14,693 nt of DNA from Planctomycetaceae bacterium (GCA_020426125.1 JAGQQQ010000082.1:1-14693), one strand, 5' to 3'; shown: positions 6,966 through 14,693, numbered from the stretch's first letter. Program-made: numbers and translations. The notes: generated by a model not told the origin, from the sequence alone.

Positions 6966-6980
6966 CGTCAAGGGGTGACG
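6966..6980. terminator. Weak hairpin between two convergent genes
   Basis: CGTCA and TGACG flank the loop AGGGG in the 116-bp spacer between the membrane-protein stop (6901) and the BatA/VWA stop (7018). There is no T-run on either side, so a terminator role is only suggested by position. Confidence 0.2.
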
Positions 6981-7017
6981 GCATTTGAACCTGCCAACTC
7001 CCTGAAGGGGGAAGCTC

Positions 7018-9273
7018 TCAAACCGCGACCGCTTCCAGTTCCTCCAATGCGGCATGTCCTTCCTGAACCATCTTTCTCGTGAGTGCCACCTCACCGATGA
7101 GCATCACCACGACAATCCCGAGGAGCAGCCACCAGAGTTCCGCCCGTGGCTGATTTTCCGCTTTCAAGGCCAACGCCTCGGACGGATCAGTCGCACGTTC
7201 GATTCGGTCATCGGCGGCGAGTAGCTGCCAGTCGGATTCCTGCAACGAACGGAGGTCGGATTCCTGGCCATCTTCCCTGACCACATAGTGTTCCGTTTCC
7301 GTGGCATTGTTCGCGAGCCGAACCTCGTACCGGCCAGGAATTTCTGTTTCTCCGAATTCTCCGAGACGCAATCCTCGTTGAAAAACTTCCCGGAGTCGTC
7401 CTTTTTCGACACCTGGCCCCGAGACCACGAAGTCTTGGAGTTTGTCTTCGTCGTCCAGGGAGATGAACAATGGTTCCCCGACTTCCAGATTGCGGCGAAC
7501 GCCCGTGGAGGTGAGATGAAAGACCATCTCGTGGAGAAACGGCACAAAATCATTCTTGGCTGGCCATGTGCTCCAGTCCGCATCGAGTGGAACTGCGAGC
7601 AGGACGATTGAGCCTTGTCCCAGGTCTCGGGACACGAGCAACGGATCCCCATTGGAGAGTGAGCCTAAGACTTCGGCCGTCACTCTCAAACCCGTTTCGC
7701 TTTCGGGGTTTCCCGTCACTTCCTCGTCTCCCCCCGTTGTCGTTTCGCGAGGAGCGAGTTTCCACCATTTCGCGAAGCGGGTCTGCCAGAAGTCGACCCC
7801 GGTTTCCTTTCGGAATCGCCGAAGCCAGGAATCTTCCAGGGAGTCGGACGAGATCGAAATCGCCTCTGCGTCGGGTTGCTGTTGATCCTGTTCGATTGAT
7901 GTCAGTTCTGCTGGCAGGAGCGGTTGCGAGTCCTCATCGACTAAGGCATTCCAGTGATCGGGTTCGATTCGGTCGCCGGGAGCAATCACAACGCCGCCAC
8001 CGTTTGCGATGAACTCTCCAAGCGCGGCCCATTGCTCCAGGGACAAACGAGGAATGTTCGCCAAAAAAACGACGCGAGTCTTCTCCAGGATGCTGTCGTT
8101 CCACTCACTGGGACGGATCACGGTCGCCCGCACCCAGGGGGACCGCTTTCCCGATGACGCGAAGACGGACTTGGCGAAGAAGGTCTCACTGTTCGTTTCA
8201 TCCAGGCGGGCGTCGCCGTCCACAAGTAGAACAGGAATCCCGGAACTCACGACAATCACCGCCTCAGACCGATTGTCCTGCGGTAACGGATCATCCTCGA
8301 CGACGACACTGACGAGAAAGCTGCCTTCGGATGCGAAGACATGCTCAAACTCGACAGTCGATTCTCCTTGGGGCAGAAGGTGGACTTCCGTGGACTTCTC
8401 ATCGAGCCGCTTGCCGCCGATTTCCAAACGGACGCGCTTCTGAACGGCCGTTTCGCCTGACTGGCTGATCTGAGCCCGAATCCTCACTGGAAATTCGGGA
8501 ACAGTCAATTCCCGGGAGAGTTCGATGGGCCCCACCGAAACGTTCACCCGATTTTTCCCTTGCGGTCCGACGGTCACCGAGCGAATCACGGGACGAATCT
8601 CCGATTGCCTCAGGCGGTCATCAACCCGTTCCCAGGCATAGACATTGTCCGATTGCCAGGGGAACCGCTGGTCATCCGCGAGGACAATCACTTCACGAGC
8701 GACATGAGTCCCTTTGGCCAAAAGTTTGATTGCCTCCGCGACGGCCGCAGGAATGTTGGACATCCCTGATGGCTCGGGTAAGGTCGCCAAAGCGTCCCGA
8801 ATCGGCTTCCAATCGCCGGTGACCGGCCCAACAACCAAACGGGGAGTGCGGCGGGCATCAATGATGCTGACAGAGTCCGCACCACCCAGTTCTTCCAGCG
8901 ACTCATGAACCGATTGAATGGCCTGTTGGTGGGGAGTGATCCCGTCTTCCTGCCAAGCCATGCTGGTCGAGCCATCAATGACAAAGACCACATCTCGGGC
9001 GACCGACTCCGCCAGTCCTCCAACCAGAGCGCCGCTTCCCCACGGTCGTGCCAAAGCGAGGGCCACGCAGGCAATCATCGCCATTCGGAGAAACAGCAAT
9101 AACAGATCTTGAATCCGAATTCGCTGCCGAGTTCGGCGTCCCAGTTCCAAGAACCGCATCGCCCCCCAATACACCACATCATACCGGCGTTTGCTCAACA
9201 AATGAGCGATGACCGGGAGCATCACGGCCACCAGCCCAAGAAGCATCAGTGAGTTGAGAACACCGAACGACAC
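7018..9273 (-). CDS. BatA-like membrane protein with von Willebrand A domain
   Basis: A 751-aa membrane protein of the BatA/aerotolerance family common in planctomycetes. The N-terminus has a BatA-type region: TM at 7-25, IAHLLSKRR at 22-30, then a second TM at 56-76 ending ALARPW. A VWA domain follows (about 94-215) with the metal-site motif DGSTS at 100-104 and VLADDQRF at 197-204. Next come beta-rich segments and a domain beginning GIPVLLVDGDARLDE, resembling glutamine-amidotransferase-like folds. The C-terminal TM is at about 713-731 (LWWLLLGIVVVMLIGEV). Most of the chain between residues 77 and 712 is probably periplasmic. The start is GTG at 9273, forced by an in-frame TGA four codons upstream; the next ATG (residue 10) would cut into the first TM. 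Usual partners (MoxR ATPase, DUF58 protein) are not here. Precise function unknown. Confidence 0.88.
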   Translation of the reverse strand: MSFGVLNSLMLLGLVAVMLPVIAHLLSKRRYDVVYWGAMRFLELGRRTRQRIRIQDLLLLFLRMAMIACVALALARPWGSGALVGGLAESVARDVVFVIDGSTSMAWQEDGITPHQQAIQSVHESLEELGGADSVSIIDARRTPRLVVGPVTGDWKPIRDALATLPEPSGMSNIPAAVAEAIKLLAKGTHVAREVIVLADDQRFPWQSDNVYAWERVDDRLRQSEIRPVIRSVTVGPQGKNRVNVSVGPIELSRELTVPEFPVRIRAQISQSGETAVQKRVRLEIGGKRLDEKSTEVHLLPQGESTVEFEHVFASEGSFLVSVVVEDDPLPQDNRSEAVIVVSSGIPVLLVDGDARLDETNSETFFAKSVFASSGKRSPWVRATVIRPSEWNDSILEKTRVVFLANIPRLSLEQWAALGEFIANGGGVVIAPGDRIEPDHWNALVDEDSQPLLPAELTSIEQDQQQPDAEAISISSDSLEDSWLRRFRKETGVDFWQTRFAKWWKLAPRETTTGGDEEVTGNPESETGLRVTAEVLGSLSNGDPLLVSRDLGQGSIVLLAVPLDADWSTWPAKNDFVPFLHEMVFHLTSTGVRRNLEVGEPLFISLDDEDKLQDFVVSGPGVEKGRLREVFQRGLRLGEFGETEIPGRYEVRLANNATETEHYVVREDGQESDLRSLQESDWQLLAADDRIERATDPSEALALKAENQPRAELWWLLLGIVVVMLIGEVALTRKMVQEGHAALEELEAVAV

Positions 9274-9423
9274 GAATGGAAGTCACTTCAACCAATGAAC
9301 GGCAAGATTGCCAATCCGCAGAAACAAATCCGAAACAAGCACAAGATTCCAAAGGGAAAACGGACTTCTGGTCTCGTTTCCTGGTGTTAGAGATTTCGTG
9401 CTTCGGATTTTCTTTAACTGAAA

Positions 9424-9443
9424 CCGCCCCAGCGTCAGGGCGG
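9424..9443 (-). terminator. Hairpin terminator after the DUF1080 gene
   Basis: CCGCCC (9443-9438 complement) and GGGCGG (9429-9424 complement) form a six-pair G-C stem with an eight-base loop, beginning five bases after the TAA at 9449. On the minus strand it is followed by TTTC, a short T-run, so it is probably a modest intrinsic terminator. The remaining spacer to the BatA start holds a small GGCAA/TTGCC inverted repeat at 9301-9312. Confidence 0.5.
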
Positions 9444-9448
9444 ATGCT

Positions 9449-10912
9449 TTAATAAGGCAATTCGCGAAGATAAAGATTCTTGAAGTACAGCGCGCTGCCG
9501 TGGTGCTGGAGTTCAATCTGGTCGGCGCGGGGCAAAGGGGATTCTCCCGTGCGATCCCAGTAGTTTTCCAGCGCGACGCGATCGACGATCAGCTTATCGT
9601 TCAGCCAGATGGTGACCTTGTCGCCGACCATACGAATCAGAAAGGTGTTCCATTCCCCTGGTTGCTTGTCCGCACGAGTCAATGGGGCGTTCCGCCAACG
9701 ACGATTGTTCCAAAGTCCCCCCGAACCAAGGTTTCGACCGTTAGTATAGGCGTTGACCCATTCTTCCGGGGTGGCTGGCGGATCGGCACCTTCTTTCACG
9801 CGAGGATCCCAGGGGTCCCAGATTTGCACTTGCGGCGTTCCTCGCAAGTAAATTCCGGAATCCGCTCCAGCCGGGATTTTCCAGTCGATATACATCTCAA
9901 AGTCGCCATAATCTTTGGCGGTGCATAGGCTCTGGCCTTTGCCGTCGTAGGTGAGGATCCCATCGGCCACGCTCCAGTGGGCGTTCATCGTCTCGTCCGC
10001 CTTGGCCTGAGCAGTCGCCAAATCCTCTCCCTGAAGGGCTCGGCGGGTATTCGCATTGTTGTGAGCGAGCCCCTTCCAACCCGTGAGATCCTGACCGTTG
10101 AATAGCGTCCCGAATCCTTGCGGCGGCGTGTTGTCCGCATCGGATCGGGCCTTGGTCGGGGGGGCGGAGTAATCCGCGATTTTCAGGTTGCGGAACTCGA
10201 CTCGATCGTTGTGCCCAGCCAGAACGAGATGACCCAATTTCCTGTGCATCCCAGGATGGTTGTGGCCGTCGATCGGAGTCAGTTCCTCAAGGAAGGCATC
10301 GACAATCAAAGCCCCATTAAGGATCACCATGATATGGTCATCAATGGCGATGATTGTTTGCTGGTTCCATTCCCCGGGCGGCTTCAGATAGCCCGTTTTG
10401 GCAGGGGCGATCCCGTAGATTGAGCCATGATATTGCCAAGGCTTGAGCCAGCTCAGTTTCCGAGAGTTTCCATTTCCCTGCGGCACGTCGAATTGATAGC
10501 GAGATCCGTTGTGGTCGAGGATTTGAATTTCCATGCCGTCTCGCGAGGGGTGCCCTCCTTCGGGAACGCGAATCCCGATGCCATTGTTCCCGCTTTCTTC
10601 GAGCAGGAACTCGAACTGGAACGCGAAGTCGCCATATTCCTTTTCGGTGACGAGGTACTTGGCCCCTTTCTGGCAAACCAGTTTTCCGTCTTCAACGACG
10701 TGTTTTTCGGTGTCGCCTGTCCAGCCGGTGAGATCCTGGCCATTGAACAAGTCGGACCACCCCCCGTTGGCCTCAAGGATCGACAAGGGTCGCTGCGCGG
10801 CGGCGACATTGGGGTCCGGCTGATCCTGACCACTTCCGGGGCGCGCGACCATGAAGGTGGCCAAGAGAGAGAGAGCCAACGGGAAGCTGACGGACGGGGC
10901 AATTCGTTTCAT
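9449..10912 (-). CDS. Secreted tandem DUF1080 (3-keto-disaccharide hydrolase) protein
   Basis: A 487-aa exported protein with two DUF1080 domains (PF06439, concanavalin-like beta-sandwich; characterised members act on 3-keto-glucosides). From the ATG at 10912 it begins MKRIAPSV and continues with a hydrophobic segment at about 8-23 and a small-residue cleavage region near ARPGSGQ (23-29), a normal signal peptide. The longer frame to 10951 would bury this signal. Domain 1 spans about 52-246 and domain 2 about 268-484; both open with FNGQDLTGW (56-64 and 271-279) and end with a LxFKNL/EFRNLKI strand. Domain 2 carries DSGIYLRGTPQVQIWD (351-366), well conserved in the family; domain 1 has NGIGIRVPEGGHPSRDGMEI at 110-129. 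The protein is likely periplasmic and used in polysaccharide or glycoside catabolism. It probably has its own promoter in the upstream spacer, but none is clear. Confidence 0.9.
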   Translation of the reverse strand: MKRIAPSVSFPLALSLLATFMVARPGSGQDQPDPNVAAAQRPLSILEANGGWSDLFNGQDLTGWTGDTEKHVVEDGKLVCQKGAKYLVTEKEYGDFAFQFEFLLEESGNNGIGIRVPEGGHPSRDGMEIQILDHNGSRYQFDVPQGNGNSRKLSWLKPWQYHGSIYGIAPAKTGYLKPPGEWNQQTIIAIDDHIMVILNGALIVDAFLEELTPIDGHNHPGMHRKLGHLVLAGHNDRVEFRNLKIADYSAPPTKARSDADNTPPQGFGTLFNGQDLTGWKGLAHNNANTRRALQGEDLATAQAKADETMNAHWSVADGILTYDGKGQSLCTAKDYGDFEMYIDWKIPAGADSGIYLRGTPQVQIWDPWDPRVKEGADPPATPEEWVNAYTNGRNLGSGGLWNNRRWRNAPLTRADKQPGEWNTFLIRMVGDKVTIWLNDKLIVDRVALENYWDRTGESPLPRADQIELQHHGSALYFKNLYLRELPY

Positions 10913-11230
10913 AGGGGACGCTTTCTCTGGCAGGACAAACGGGCAGGCCATTCACAATCATGAAGGACTAAGACGAAGGCCGATCTCGCGCGAGGAACCC
11001 CTCCGACTTTCGCCGGTTTCCATATGGTTTTCAACCGAGAGAACCTTGCCAGTTCCACTCGCTGAAGAAAATCGGTGCCCCGAATTTCCACGCACAACGG
11101 GACGTCGCCAGAAACCGGACGCAATCACCCTGGGTGATCGAGGGACTCGCGAGCGCGCCAAGCGGAGGCATCCCCGGTGCCCCATCGAACCGACGGATGA
11201 CCAAACCGGTCGCAAGTCGTTGAGAATCTC
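10913..11230. other. 318-bp spacer upstream of the DUF1080 gene
   Basis: It separates the anti-sigma-like stop (11231) from the DUF1080 start (10912), both on the minus strand. Open frames here have no family sequence. I see no convincing -35/-10 pair. The one clear element is the inverted repeat at 11124-11138. Confidence 0.5.
11124..11138. promoter_or_regulatory. 15-bp inverted repeat, possible operator
   Basis: ATCACCC and GGGTGAT flank a single T, a perfect seven-base dyad. It lies about 210 bases upstream of the DUF1080 start and 93 bases after the anti-sigma-like stop. The one-base centre is too short for a simple hairpin, which favours a protein-binding site; alternatively it is chance. 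Confidence 0.35.
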
Positions 11231-13375
11231 CTACTCCGCGGGCAATAAGGTTCCATCGTTTCGTTTGAGATGCTCTTCCCAGCGATTGATGGCAGCCTTC
11301 CGCTCCGGAAGCGGTGCCATCGGAAGGTAATCATGGCTGCGTCCCGTTAGGTTGGAGACATGGTAAAAGGCTAGTTCCCGAATGACGAGTTCGGGATCTC
11401 CCAGTTGTTCCACGAGCGACTGGGACGTCGCCTTGTCTCGGGCGTCATCTGGACCGTATCCCCAAAGGAGTCGCGTCACAGGGGCGATCTGATCTTCGGG
11501 AAAGGAAAGTGCCAATTCCTCCGCAAGGAGCGGGGCGTGTTCCGGACTCTGCGGCAGCCAGAGACGAAGTCCGCGGATCGCGGACGTTCGTGCCTCTTCG
11601 TTCTCTGCGTGGAGGGCTGTGACGAGTTCGTGGTAATCGTCGATCAGGGACATGGTCTGCACGGCGAGGTCGGAAATGGATGCGCGCCGATCCTTCACCA
11701 CCGGGCCAATGCTCTGGACGACTGACAGATCGTCGACGAATTCCCGCTCGTAGAGTTTGGCTAGACTTCGGGCCGCCGGGGTCACAAATTTCCCCTCCGG
11801 AAGCAGCCACAACGGGACGGCGGCATCCGCTCGAGGAGACATCGCGTCTCCATCCTTTGGCCAAGGTGCGTAGCCATCGGCGACTGTCAGTTCGGTGGCT
11901 TCCTGTCCAATTTCGCTGACTCGAATCCGGCCTTTTCCGACAACCAGTCCTCCACTGGGGCGGAGTTCACTCATGTGACCGGGGGGGCCATCTGGTTCGG
12001 CAAGTACCAGATCCACGCCACAGCGAGTTTCCGGTTCCAAGAGTTCAATTCGCCACTGGCGACCCTGGACTGTCAGATCGATGCTGACATCATTCGCCAT
12101 TGCCGCCGGACGAATGAGGACGAGTTGCCCACGATTGAATGACAGGGCGAGCGTGGTATCTGGACTGGAGAGTCGTTTGATTCGTGTCCCGGGGTGGAGT
12201 TCCAGTTCAACCGATTCATTGAGATTGAGCCGACCTTCGAAAGGTTCTGGGGCTGCCACTTCATCGCCGATTCCGATTGGCGTTTGAAGCGGGATTGTCT
12301 TCCAGACCGATTTCTGGCTTGGCAGGTGCAACAGGATGCCATCGCCGGCCACGTAGATCATGGGAGGAACGTTCGGAACGGGATCGCCCTGCTTTTCCGC
12401 CACGTCCTGCCGAGCCGTTGCGGTACTGGTCTTCGAATCCGAGGGGGGGCGGGTGGTCGCTGGTGGTTCCGAGGAATTGGTGACCTTCGCCAAGTCCGTT
12501 TCGGAACTCGTTTCAGGGGCGTCGGGAGGGGCCGGAGGATTGATAGACGGATTTGCGTTCGTCCCGTTAGCCGGCATGCTCTGGCCATCGACGGATGAGG
12601 ATACCGTGTCGGTCGCGGCAAGTTGCGAACGGGTTCCGTCCGACTGAGAAACGGAAGCGGAAACTTGGTCGATCCTGTTGCTCGGCTCTGATTCCCCCGA
12701 AACCCGCCCGGGAACGGAATTCGTTTGATCGGGTTCGATCGGACGAGCAACGAGATCCTCTTCACTCAAAGGACCGGGCTGGCTCCAAAGAGTTTGGTCG
12801 GTGATCACCAAAATCCCCCAGGCAATTCCCACAACCACTGCCAATCCGATTCCCCAGAACCGGGACTGTTTTCTTCGGGCGAGGAAATCGGGCAAGCCAT
12901 CATCGAGGGATTGCGCGGCCACGGCATTGCCGATCCCTTCAGTCATGGGCTGCAGGGTTGATTCCGTGGGGGAAGGGGCCGAAGGGGCCTTCCGAGAACC
13001 GAGCGCATGCATCCGTTGACGGGTCGCCTCCGGAACCTCGATCTTTTGTCCCAAAACCATTGTCAGGATCTTGTGGCAGGCCGCCACCTCTGCGAGATGA
13101 ATGTCCGAGGCCTGGCATAGACGTTCCAACTCCAACACCTGACTCGGCGCGAGCACATTCTCGAGATAATCGGAGACCAAATTGGGATCAGGACCGGACC
13201 CTGGTCCCGCCAGTTCCGGAGCCCCCACACGTCGTCGTCGAATCACTTCCTTGATCCGAGTAACCAGCGCCGACGCTTCTTTGCTTTGGGAGATCCGCTC
13301 TCCAATCTCACGGGCCTGAATCGGCTCCAACTGATCGTCCAGGTACGCCAAAATGGTTCTCAGCGTCAGTCGCAT
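11231..13375 (-). CDS. Anti-sigma/FecR-like one-TM regulatory protein
   Basis: A 714-aa protein of a type I associate with planctomycetes. The N-terminal region (1-125), MRLTLRTILAYLDDQLEP... and HLAEVAACHKIL at 93-104, has two anti-sigma-like helical segments with conserved His/Cys. One TM segment follows at about 173-192. Residues 196-335 are a Ser/Thr/Pro/Asp-rich linker, probably extended and periplasmic. Residues about 340-505 are beta-rich (NLNESVELELHPGTRIKRL, LSFNRGQLVLI), resembling the FecR domain. The C-terminus (535-714) is helical, HEAT-like, with ELVIRELAFYHVSNLTGR at 662-679. It could pass a periplasmic signal to an ECF sigma factor, but no sigma gene is in the window. The ATG at 13375 matches the family start; the open frame extends to 13618 but that part overlaps the Nudix gene. 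Stop is TAG at 11233-11231. Confidence 0.8.
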   Translation of the reverse strand: MRLTLRTILAYLDDQLEPIQAREIGERISQSKEASALVTRIKEVIRRRRVGAPELAGPGSGPDPNLVSDYLENVLAPSQVLELERLCQASDIHLAEVAACHKILTMVLGQKIEVPEATRQRMHALGSRKAPSAPSPTESTLQPMTEGIGNAVAAQSLDDGLPDFLARRKQSRFWGIGLAVVVGIAWGILVITDQTLWSQPGPLSEEDLVARPIEPDQTNSVPGRVSGESEPSNRIDQVSASVSQSDGTRSQLAATDTVSSSVDGQSMPANGTNANPSINPPAPPDAPETSSETDLAKVTNSSEPPATTRPPSDSKTSTATARQDVAEKQGDPVPNVPPMIYVAGDGILLHLPSQKSVWKTIPLQTPIGIGDEVAAPEPFEGRLNLNESVELELHPGTRIKRLSSPDTTLALSFNRGQLVLIRPAAMANDVSIDLTVQGRQWRIELLEPETRCGVDLVLAEPDGPPGHMSELRPSGGLVVGKGRIRVSEIGQEATELTVADGYAPWPKDGDAMSPRADAAVPLWLLPEGKFVTPAARSLAKLYEREFVDDLSVVQSIGPVVKDRRASISDLAVQTMSLIDDYHELVTALHAENEEARTSAIRGLRLWLPQSPEHAPLLAEELALSFPEDQIAPVTRLLWGYGPDDARDKATSQSLVEQLGDPELVIRELAFYHVSNLTGRSHDYLPMAPLPERKAAINRWEEHLKRNDGTLLPAE

Positions 13376-13554
13376 GGTCTCAGTTTCCTGAATCAAGGCA
13401 AACGAAGGAAGTGTGGAAATGACCGATTCAAGCGGGTGTTGCCCCAGGACAAATCGATCTCCCCTCTCATGAAGAGTGCGAATCAGAGAAAGGTTTCGTA
13501 CAACAAACTCTGAAAAAACCGGGAAACGAGTCAAACCGGCCGTTGCTGACGTCC

Positions 13555-13560
13555 AAGGAG
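13555..13560 (+). promoter_or_regulatory. Strong ribosome-binding site of the Nudix gene
   Basis: AAGGAG at 13555-13560 is followed by seven bases and then the ATG at 13568. It is the best Shine-Dalgarno site in the window and fixes this start. Confidence 0.8.
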
Positions 13561-13567
13561 CCCTCAC

Positions 13568-14107
13568 ATGGAAGAGATTTTTGATGTCTGCGACTTGCAC
13601 GACCGTGTGATCGGACAAGCTCCGCGTTCAGTCGTTCATGAAAAGAATTTGTTGCATCGGGCCGTCCATATCTGGCTCTGGCGATCCGATGGGCGTCTCG
13701 TCGTCCATCTTCGGTCCCGGCAGAAGGACCAATTTCCTCAGTGCTATACCTCTTCCGCTTCGGGGCATGTGGATCATGGTGAGTCGTATGATCAGGCGGC
13801 AAAACGGGAACTCTGGGAAGAATTGAAACTGGGAGGCGAAATCTCCTTCGTCTGTCAACTTCCAGCCGGTCCCGAAACGGCGTACGAACATACCGCTCTC
13901 TACTTCCTGCAGAGTGACGACGAGCCGCATCCCGATCCCCAGGAAATCGAGCGGCTGGAGGAGCGATGGTTTGTGGAAATTCTTCAGCGTGTTGAGACAT
14001 CTCCGGAGCGGTTTACGCCCCCATTCTGTGAACTCGTTCAGTTTTTGGCACGCACCCCGGAATTCTTGCCACCCCACGTTTCCCGATTTCTGCCAAAGGG
14101 TCAGTGA
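13568..14107 (+). CDS. Nudix hydrolase (YfcD/IPP-isomerase-like group)
   Basis: A 179-aa Nudix protein. These enzymes hydrolyse nucleoside diphosphates linked to another moiety, using Mg ions. The Nudix box runs from G66 to L88: G66, E72, R80, E81, E84 and E85 fit the pattern G-x5-E-x7-R-E-U-x-E-E. The usual glycine near the end of the box is K87. The upstream sequence (EIFDVCDLHDRVIGQAPRS, VVHEKNLLHRAVHIWLW, LRSRQKDQFPQCYTSSASGH) matches the YfcD-type group, which is related to isopentenyl diphosphate isomerase. The start is supported by an ideal ribosome-binding site. It is divergent from the anti-sigma-like gene and probably monocistronic. The substrate cannot be told from sequence; it is not a true IPP isomerase by any motif I can confirm. 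Confidence 0.92.
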   Translation: MEEIFDVCDLHDRVIGQAPRSVVHEKNLLHRAVHIWLWRSDGRLVVHLRSRQKDQFPQCYTSSASGHVDHGESYDQAAKRELWEELKLGGEISFVCQLPAGPETAYEHTALYFLQSDDEPHPDPQEIERLEERWFVEILQRVETSPERFTPPFCELVQFLARTPEFLPPHVSRFLPKGQ

Positions 14108-14108
14108 T

Positions 14109-14170
14109 TTCACGTCAGAGTGTGTGTTATCACTGCGTTCCGTGAACCTAAGAGGGCACTTCCTTTTTTT
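14109..14170 (+). terminator. Possible terminator after the Nudix gene
   Basis: TTCACG (14109-14114) pairs with CGTGAA (14141-14146), with a nested AGTG/CACT pair inside (14119-14122 and 14131-14134). A run of seven T lies at 14164-14170, 17 bases after the stem. The distance from stem to T-run is too long for a standard intrinsic terminator, so confidence is low. Confidence 0.25.
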
Positions 14171-14185
14171 CAAGCTAAGGTTTTT

Positions 14186-14251
14186 GCGTTCCGCGAAACG
14201 CGGAAACGTCGAACGCAGAACATTCTGAGACGGAACTCCCCTTGAGTTCCG
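14186..14251 (+). promoter_or_regulatory. Two hairpins upstream of the last gene
   Basis: Hairpin 1: TTCCGCG (14189-14195), loop AAA, CGCGGAA (14199-14205); GCG/CGT can extend it past a bulged A. Hairpin 2: CGGAACTC (14231-14238), loop CCCTT, GAGTTCCG (14244-14251), a perfect eight-pair stem. Both lie in the spacer before the ATG at 14282 and lack a following T-run. They may be a structured 5' leader; a known riboswitch class is not recognised. Confidence 0.45.
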
Positions 14252-14281
14252 GGTCCCTTGGCGATCAGAGAGAGAAACCCC

Positions 14282-14693
14282 ATGGCTGCAAATCCTGACC
14301 ACGACTCCGTGGAGGTTCTGTTGGGAGAACTGCGACGTGATACCCAGATTCCGCTCGAACTGGCAAACGTGCAGGGCAATCACGCGACTCTGTTCGCCAC
14401 TTTGCGCGGTGGTGACATAGTCCCCGAAGCCCTGGTGAAAGCCTGTCATCAGTCTCCGGGGCGAGCGAGATTCTTGAAACGCGCGTCGACGCTCTATGTG
14501 GGAGTGTTCCTTTCCCAGCGGACGCTGATCATTGGGAAGGAGAATGTCAGTGGCGTTGAGGACTGTGCGAGAATTGCCAATCTCGTGACCTTGAGCCTGG
14601 ACAAACATCACCAGATTCTGCGGCGGGAGCAACAGCAGCAGGCTTCGGAATCCCTCGCGGGACATACGACAGCCCTTTATGAACAGTTTCATA
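14282..14693 (+). CDS. Unknown protein, N-terminal 137 residues (runs off the right edge)
   Basis: An open frame from the ATG at 14282 to the window end with no stop, preceded by a purine-rich AGAGAGA (spacing about seven bases). The protein begins MAANPDHDSVEVLLGELRRD. A mixed alpha/beta stretch follows (FLKRASTLYVGVFLSQRTLI at 64-83), then a glutamine-rich, probably coiled-coil helix (112-137, with QQQQ at 117-120 and ALYEQFH at 131-137). The ending resembles the linker seen before GAF or kinase modules in planctomycete signalling proteins (a helix ending in a YEEL-like turn), but this is a guess from a fragment. Codon use and the absence of stops support coding. I do not assign a family. 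Confidence 0.6.
   Translation, partial: MAANPDHDSVEVLLGELRRDTQIPLELANVQGNHATLFATLRGGDIVPEALVKACHQSPGRARFLKRASTLYVGVFLSQRTLIIGKENVSGVEDCARIANLVTLSLDKHHQILRREQQQQASESLAGHTTALYEQFH

Noticed and set aside
7955..7968. 14-base TGATCGGGTTCGAT also found at 12726-12739
   Set aside because: Both copies lie in coding sequence and encode similar IEPD peptides; best explained by chance and codon choice.
13376..13618. N-terminal extension of the anti-sigma-like gene by 81 codons
   Set aside because: It overlaps the Nudix start and the family protein normally begins at MRLTLRT.
13628..14692. 354-codon open frame on the minus strand
   Set aside because: Antisense to the Nudix gene and the last gene; the plus strand has the Nudix box and a strong ribosome-binding site, and the minus-strand protein has no motif.
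1..14693. CRISPR arrays, tRNA, rRNA, insertion sequences or integrase genes
   Set aside because: No direct-repeat array with regular spacing, no cloverleaf and no transposase or recombinase sequence was seen on either strand by eye.

Overview
The window looks like chromosomal DNA from a planctomycete (phylum Planctomycetota, probably order Planctomycetales). The evidence is the set of protein families: a Tat-type DUF1501 protein, a secreted tandem DUF1080 (3-keto-sugar hydrolase) protein, a large BatA/von Willebrand A membrane protein, and a one-TM anti-sigma/FecR-like regulator beginning MRLTLRTILAYLDD, a form I associate with planctomycetes. Strong Shine-Dalgarno sites are few, also typical of the phylum. 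No tRNA, rRNA, CRISPR array, transposase or integrase is visible; this is ordinary chromosome rather than a genomic island.

Layout. Positions 1-2830, minus strand: a likely operon rnc (RNase III) -> glpD (glycerol-3-phosphate dehydrogenase) -> a family-4-like glycosyltransferase that runs off the left edge. The glycosyltransferase contains a striking C10-T-C8-T-C6-T-C3 tract coding for a proline-rich stretch. A good sigma70-like promoter (2923-2951) and a leader stem-loop precede rnc. Positions 3055-4272, plus strand: a short UvrC relative with GIY-YIG nuclease, four cluster-type cysteines and a UVR motif, but no RNase H-like nuclease domain. After a 384-bp gap without a recognisable gene, the DUF1501 gene (4657-6048, minus) has its own promoter and a 13-bp palindrome in its leader.

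Positions 6236-6901, plus: an unrecognised five-TM membrane protein, convergent with the BatA/VWA gene (7018-9273, minus, GTG start). The tandem DUF1080 gene (9449-10912, minus) ends in a short terminator-like hairpin. Upstream, a 318-bp spacer with a 15-bp inverted repeat separates it from the anti-sigma/FecR-like gene (11231-13375, minus). Divergent from that is a Nudix hydrolase (13568-14107, plus) with a textbook ribosome-binding site. A structured spacer with two hairpins then precedes a gene of unknown function that is cut by the right edge (14282 onward).

How they fit together: most genes are single transcription units of unrelated function (RNA processing, glycerol phosphate respiration, DNA repair, envelope proteins, sugar catabolism, regulation, nucleotide clean-up). 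Only rnc-glpD-glycosyltransferase looks like an operon. I found no convincing new multi-gene system. The observations most worth following are the slippage-prone polycytosine tract, the structured rnc leader, the RNase III with a substituted metal-site aspartate, and the RNase-H-less UvrC homologue.
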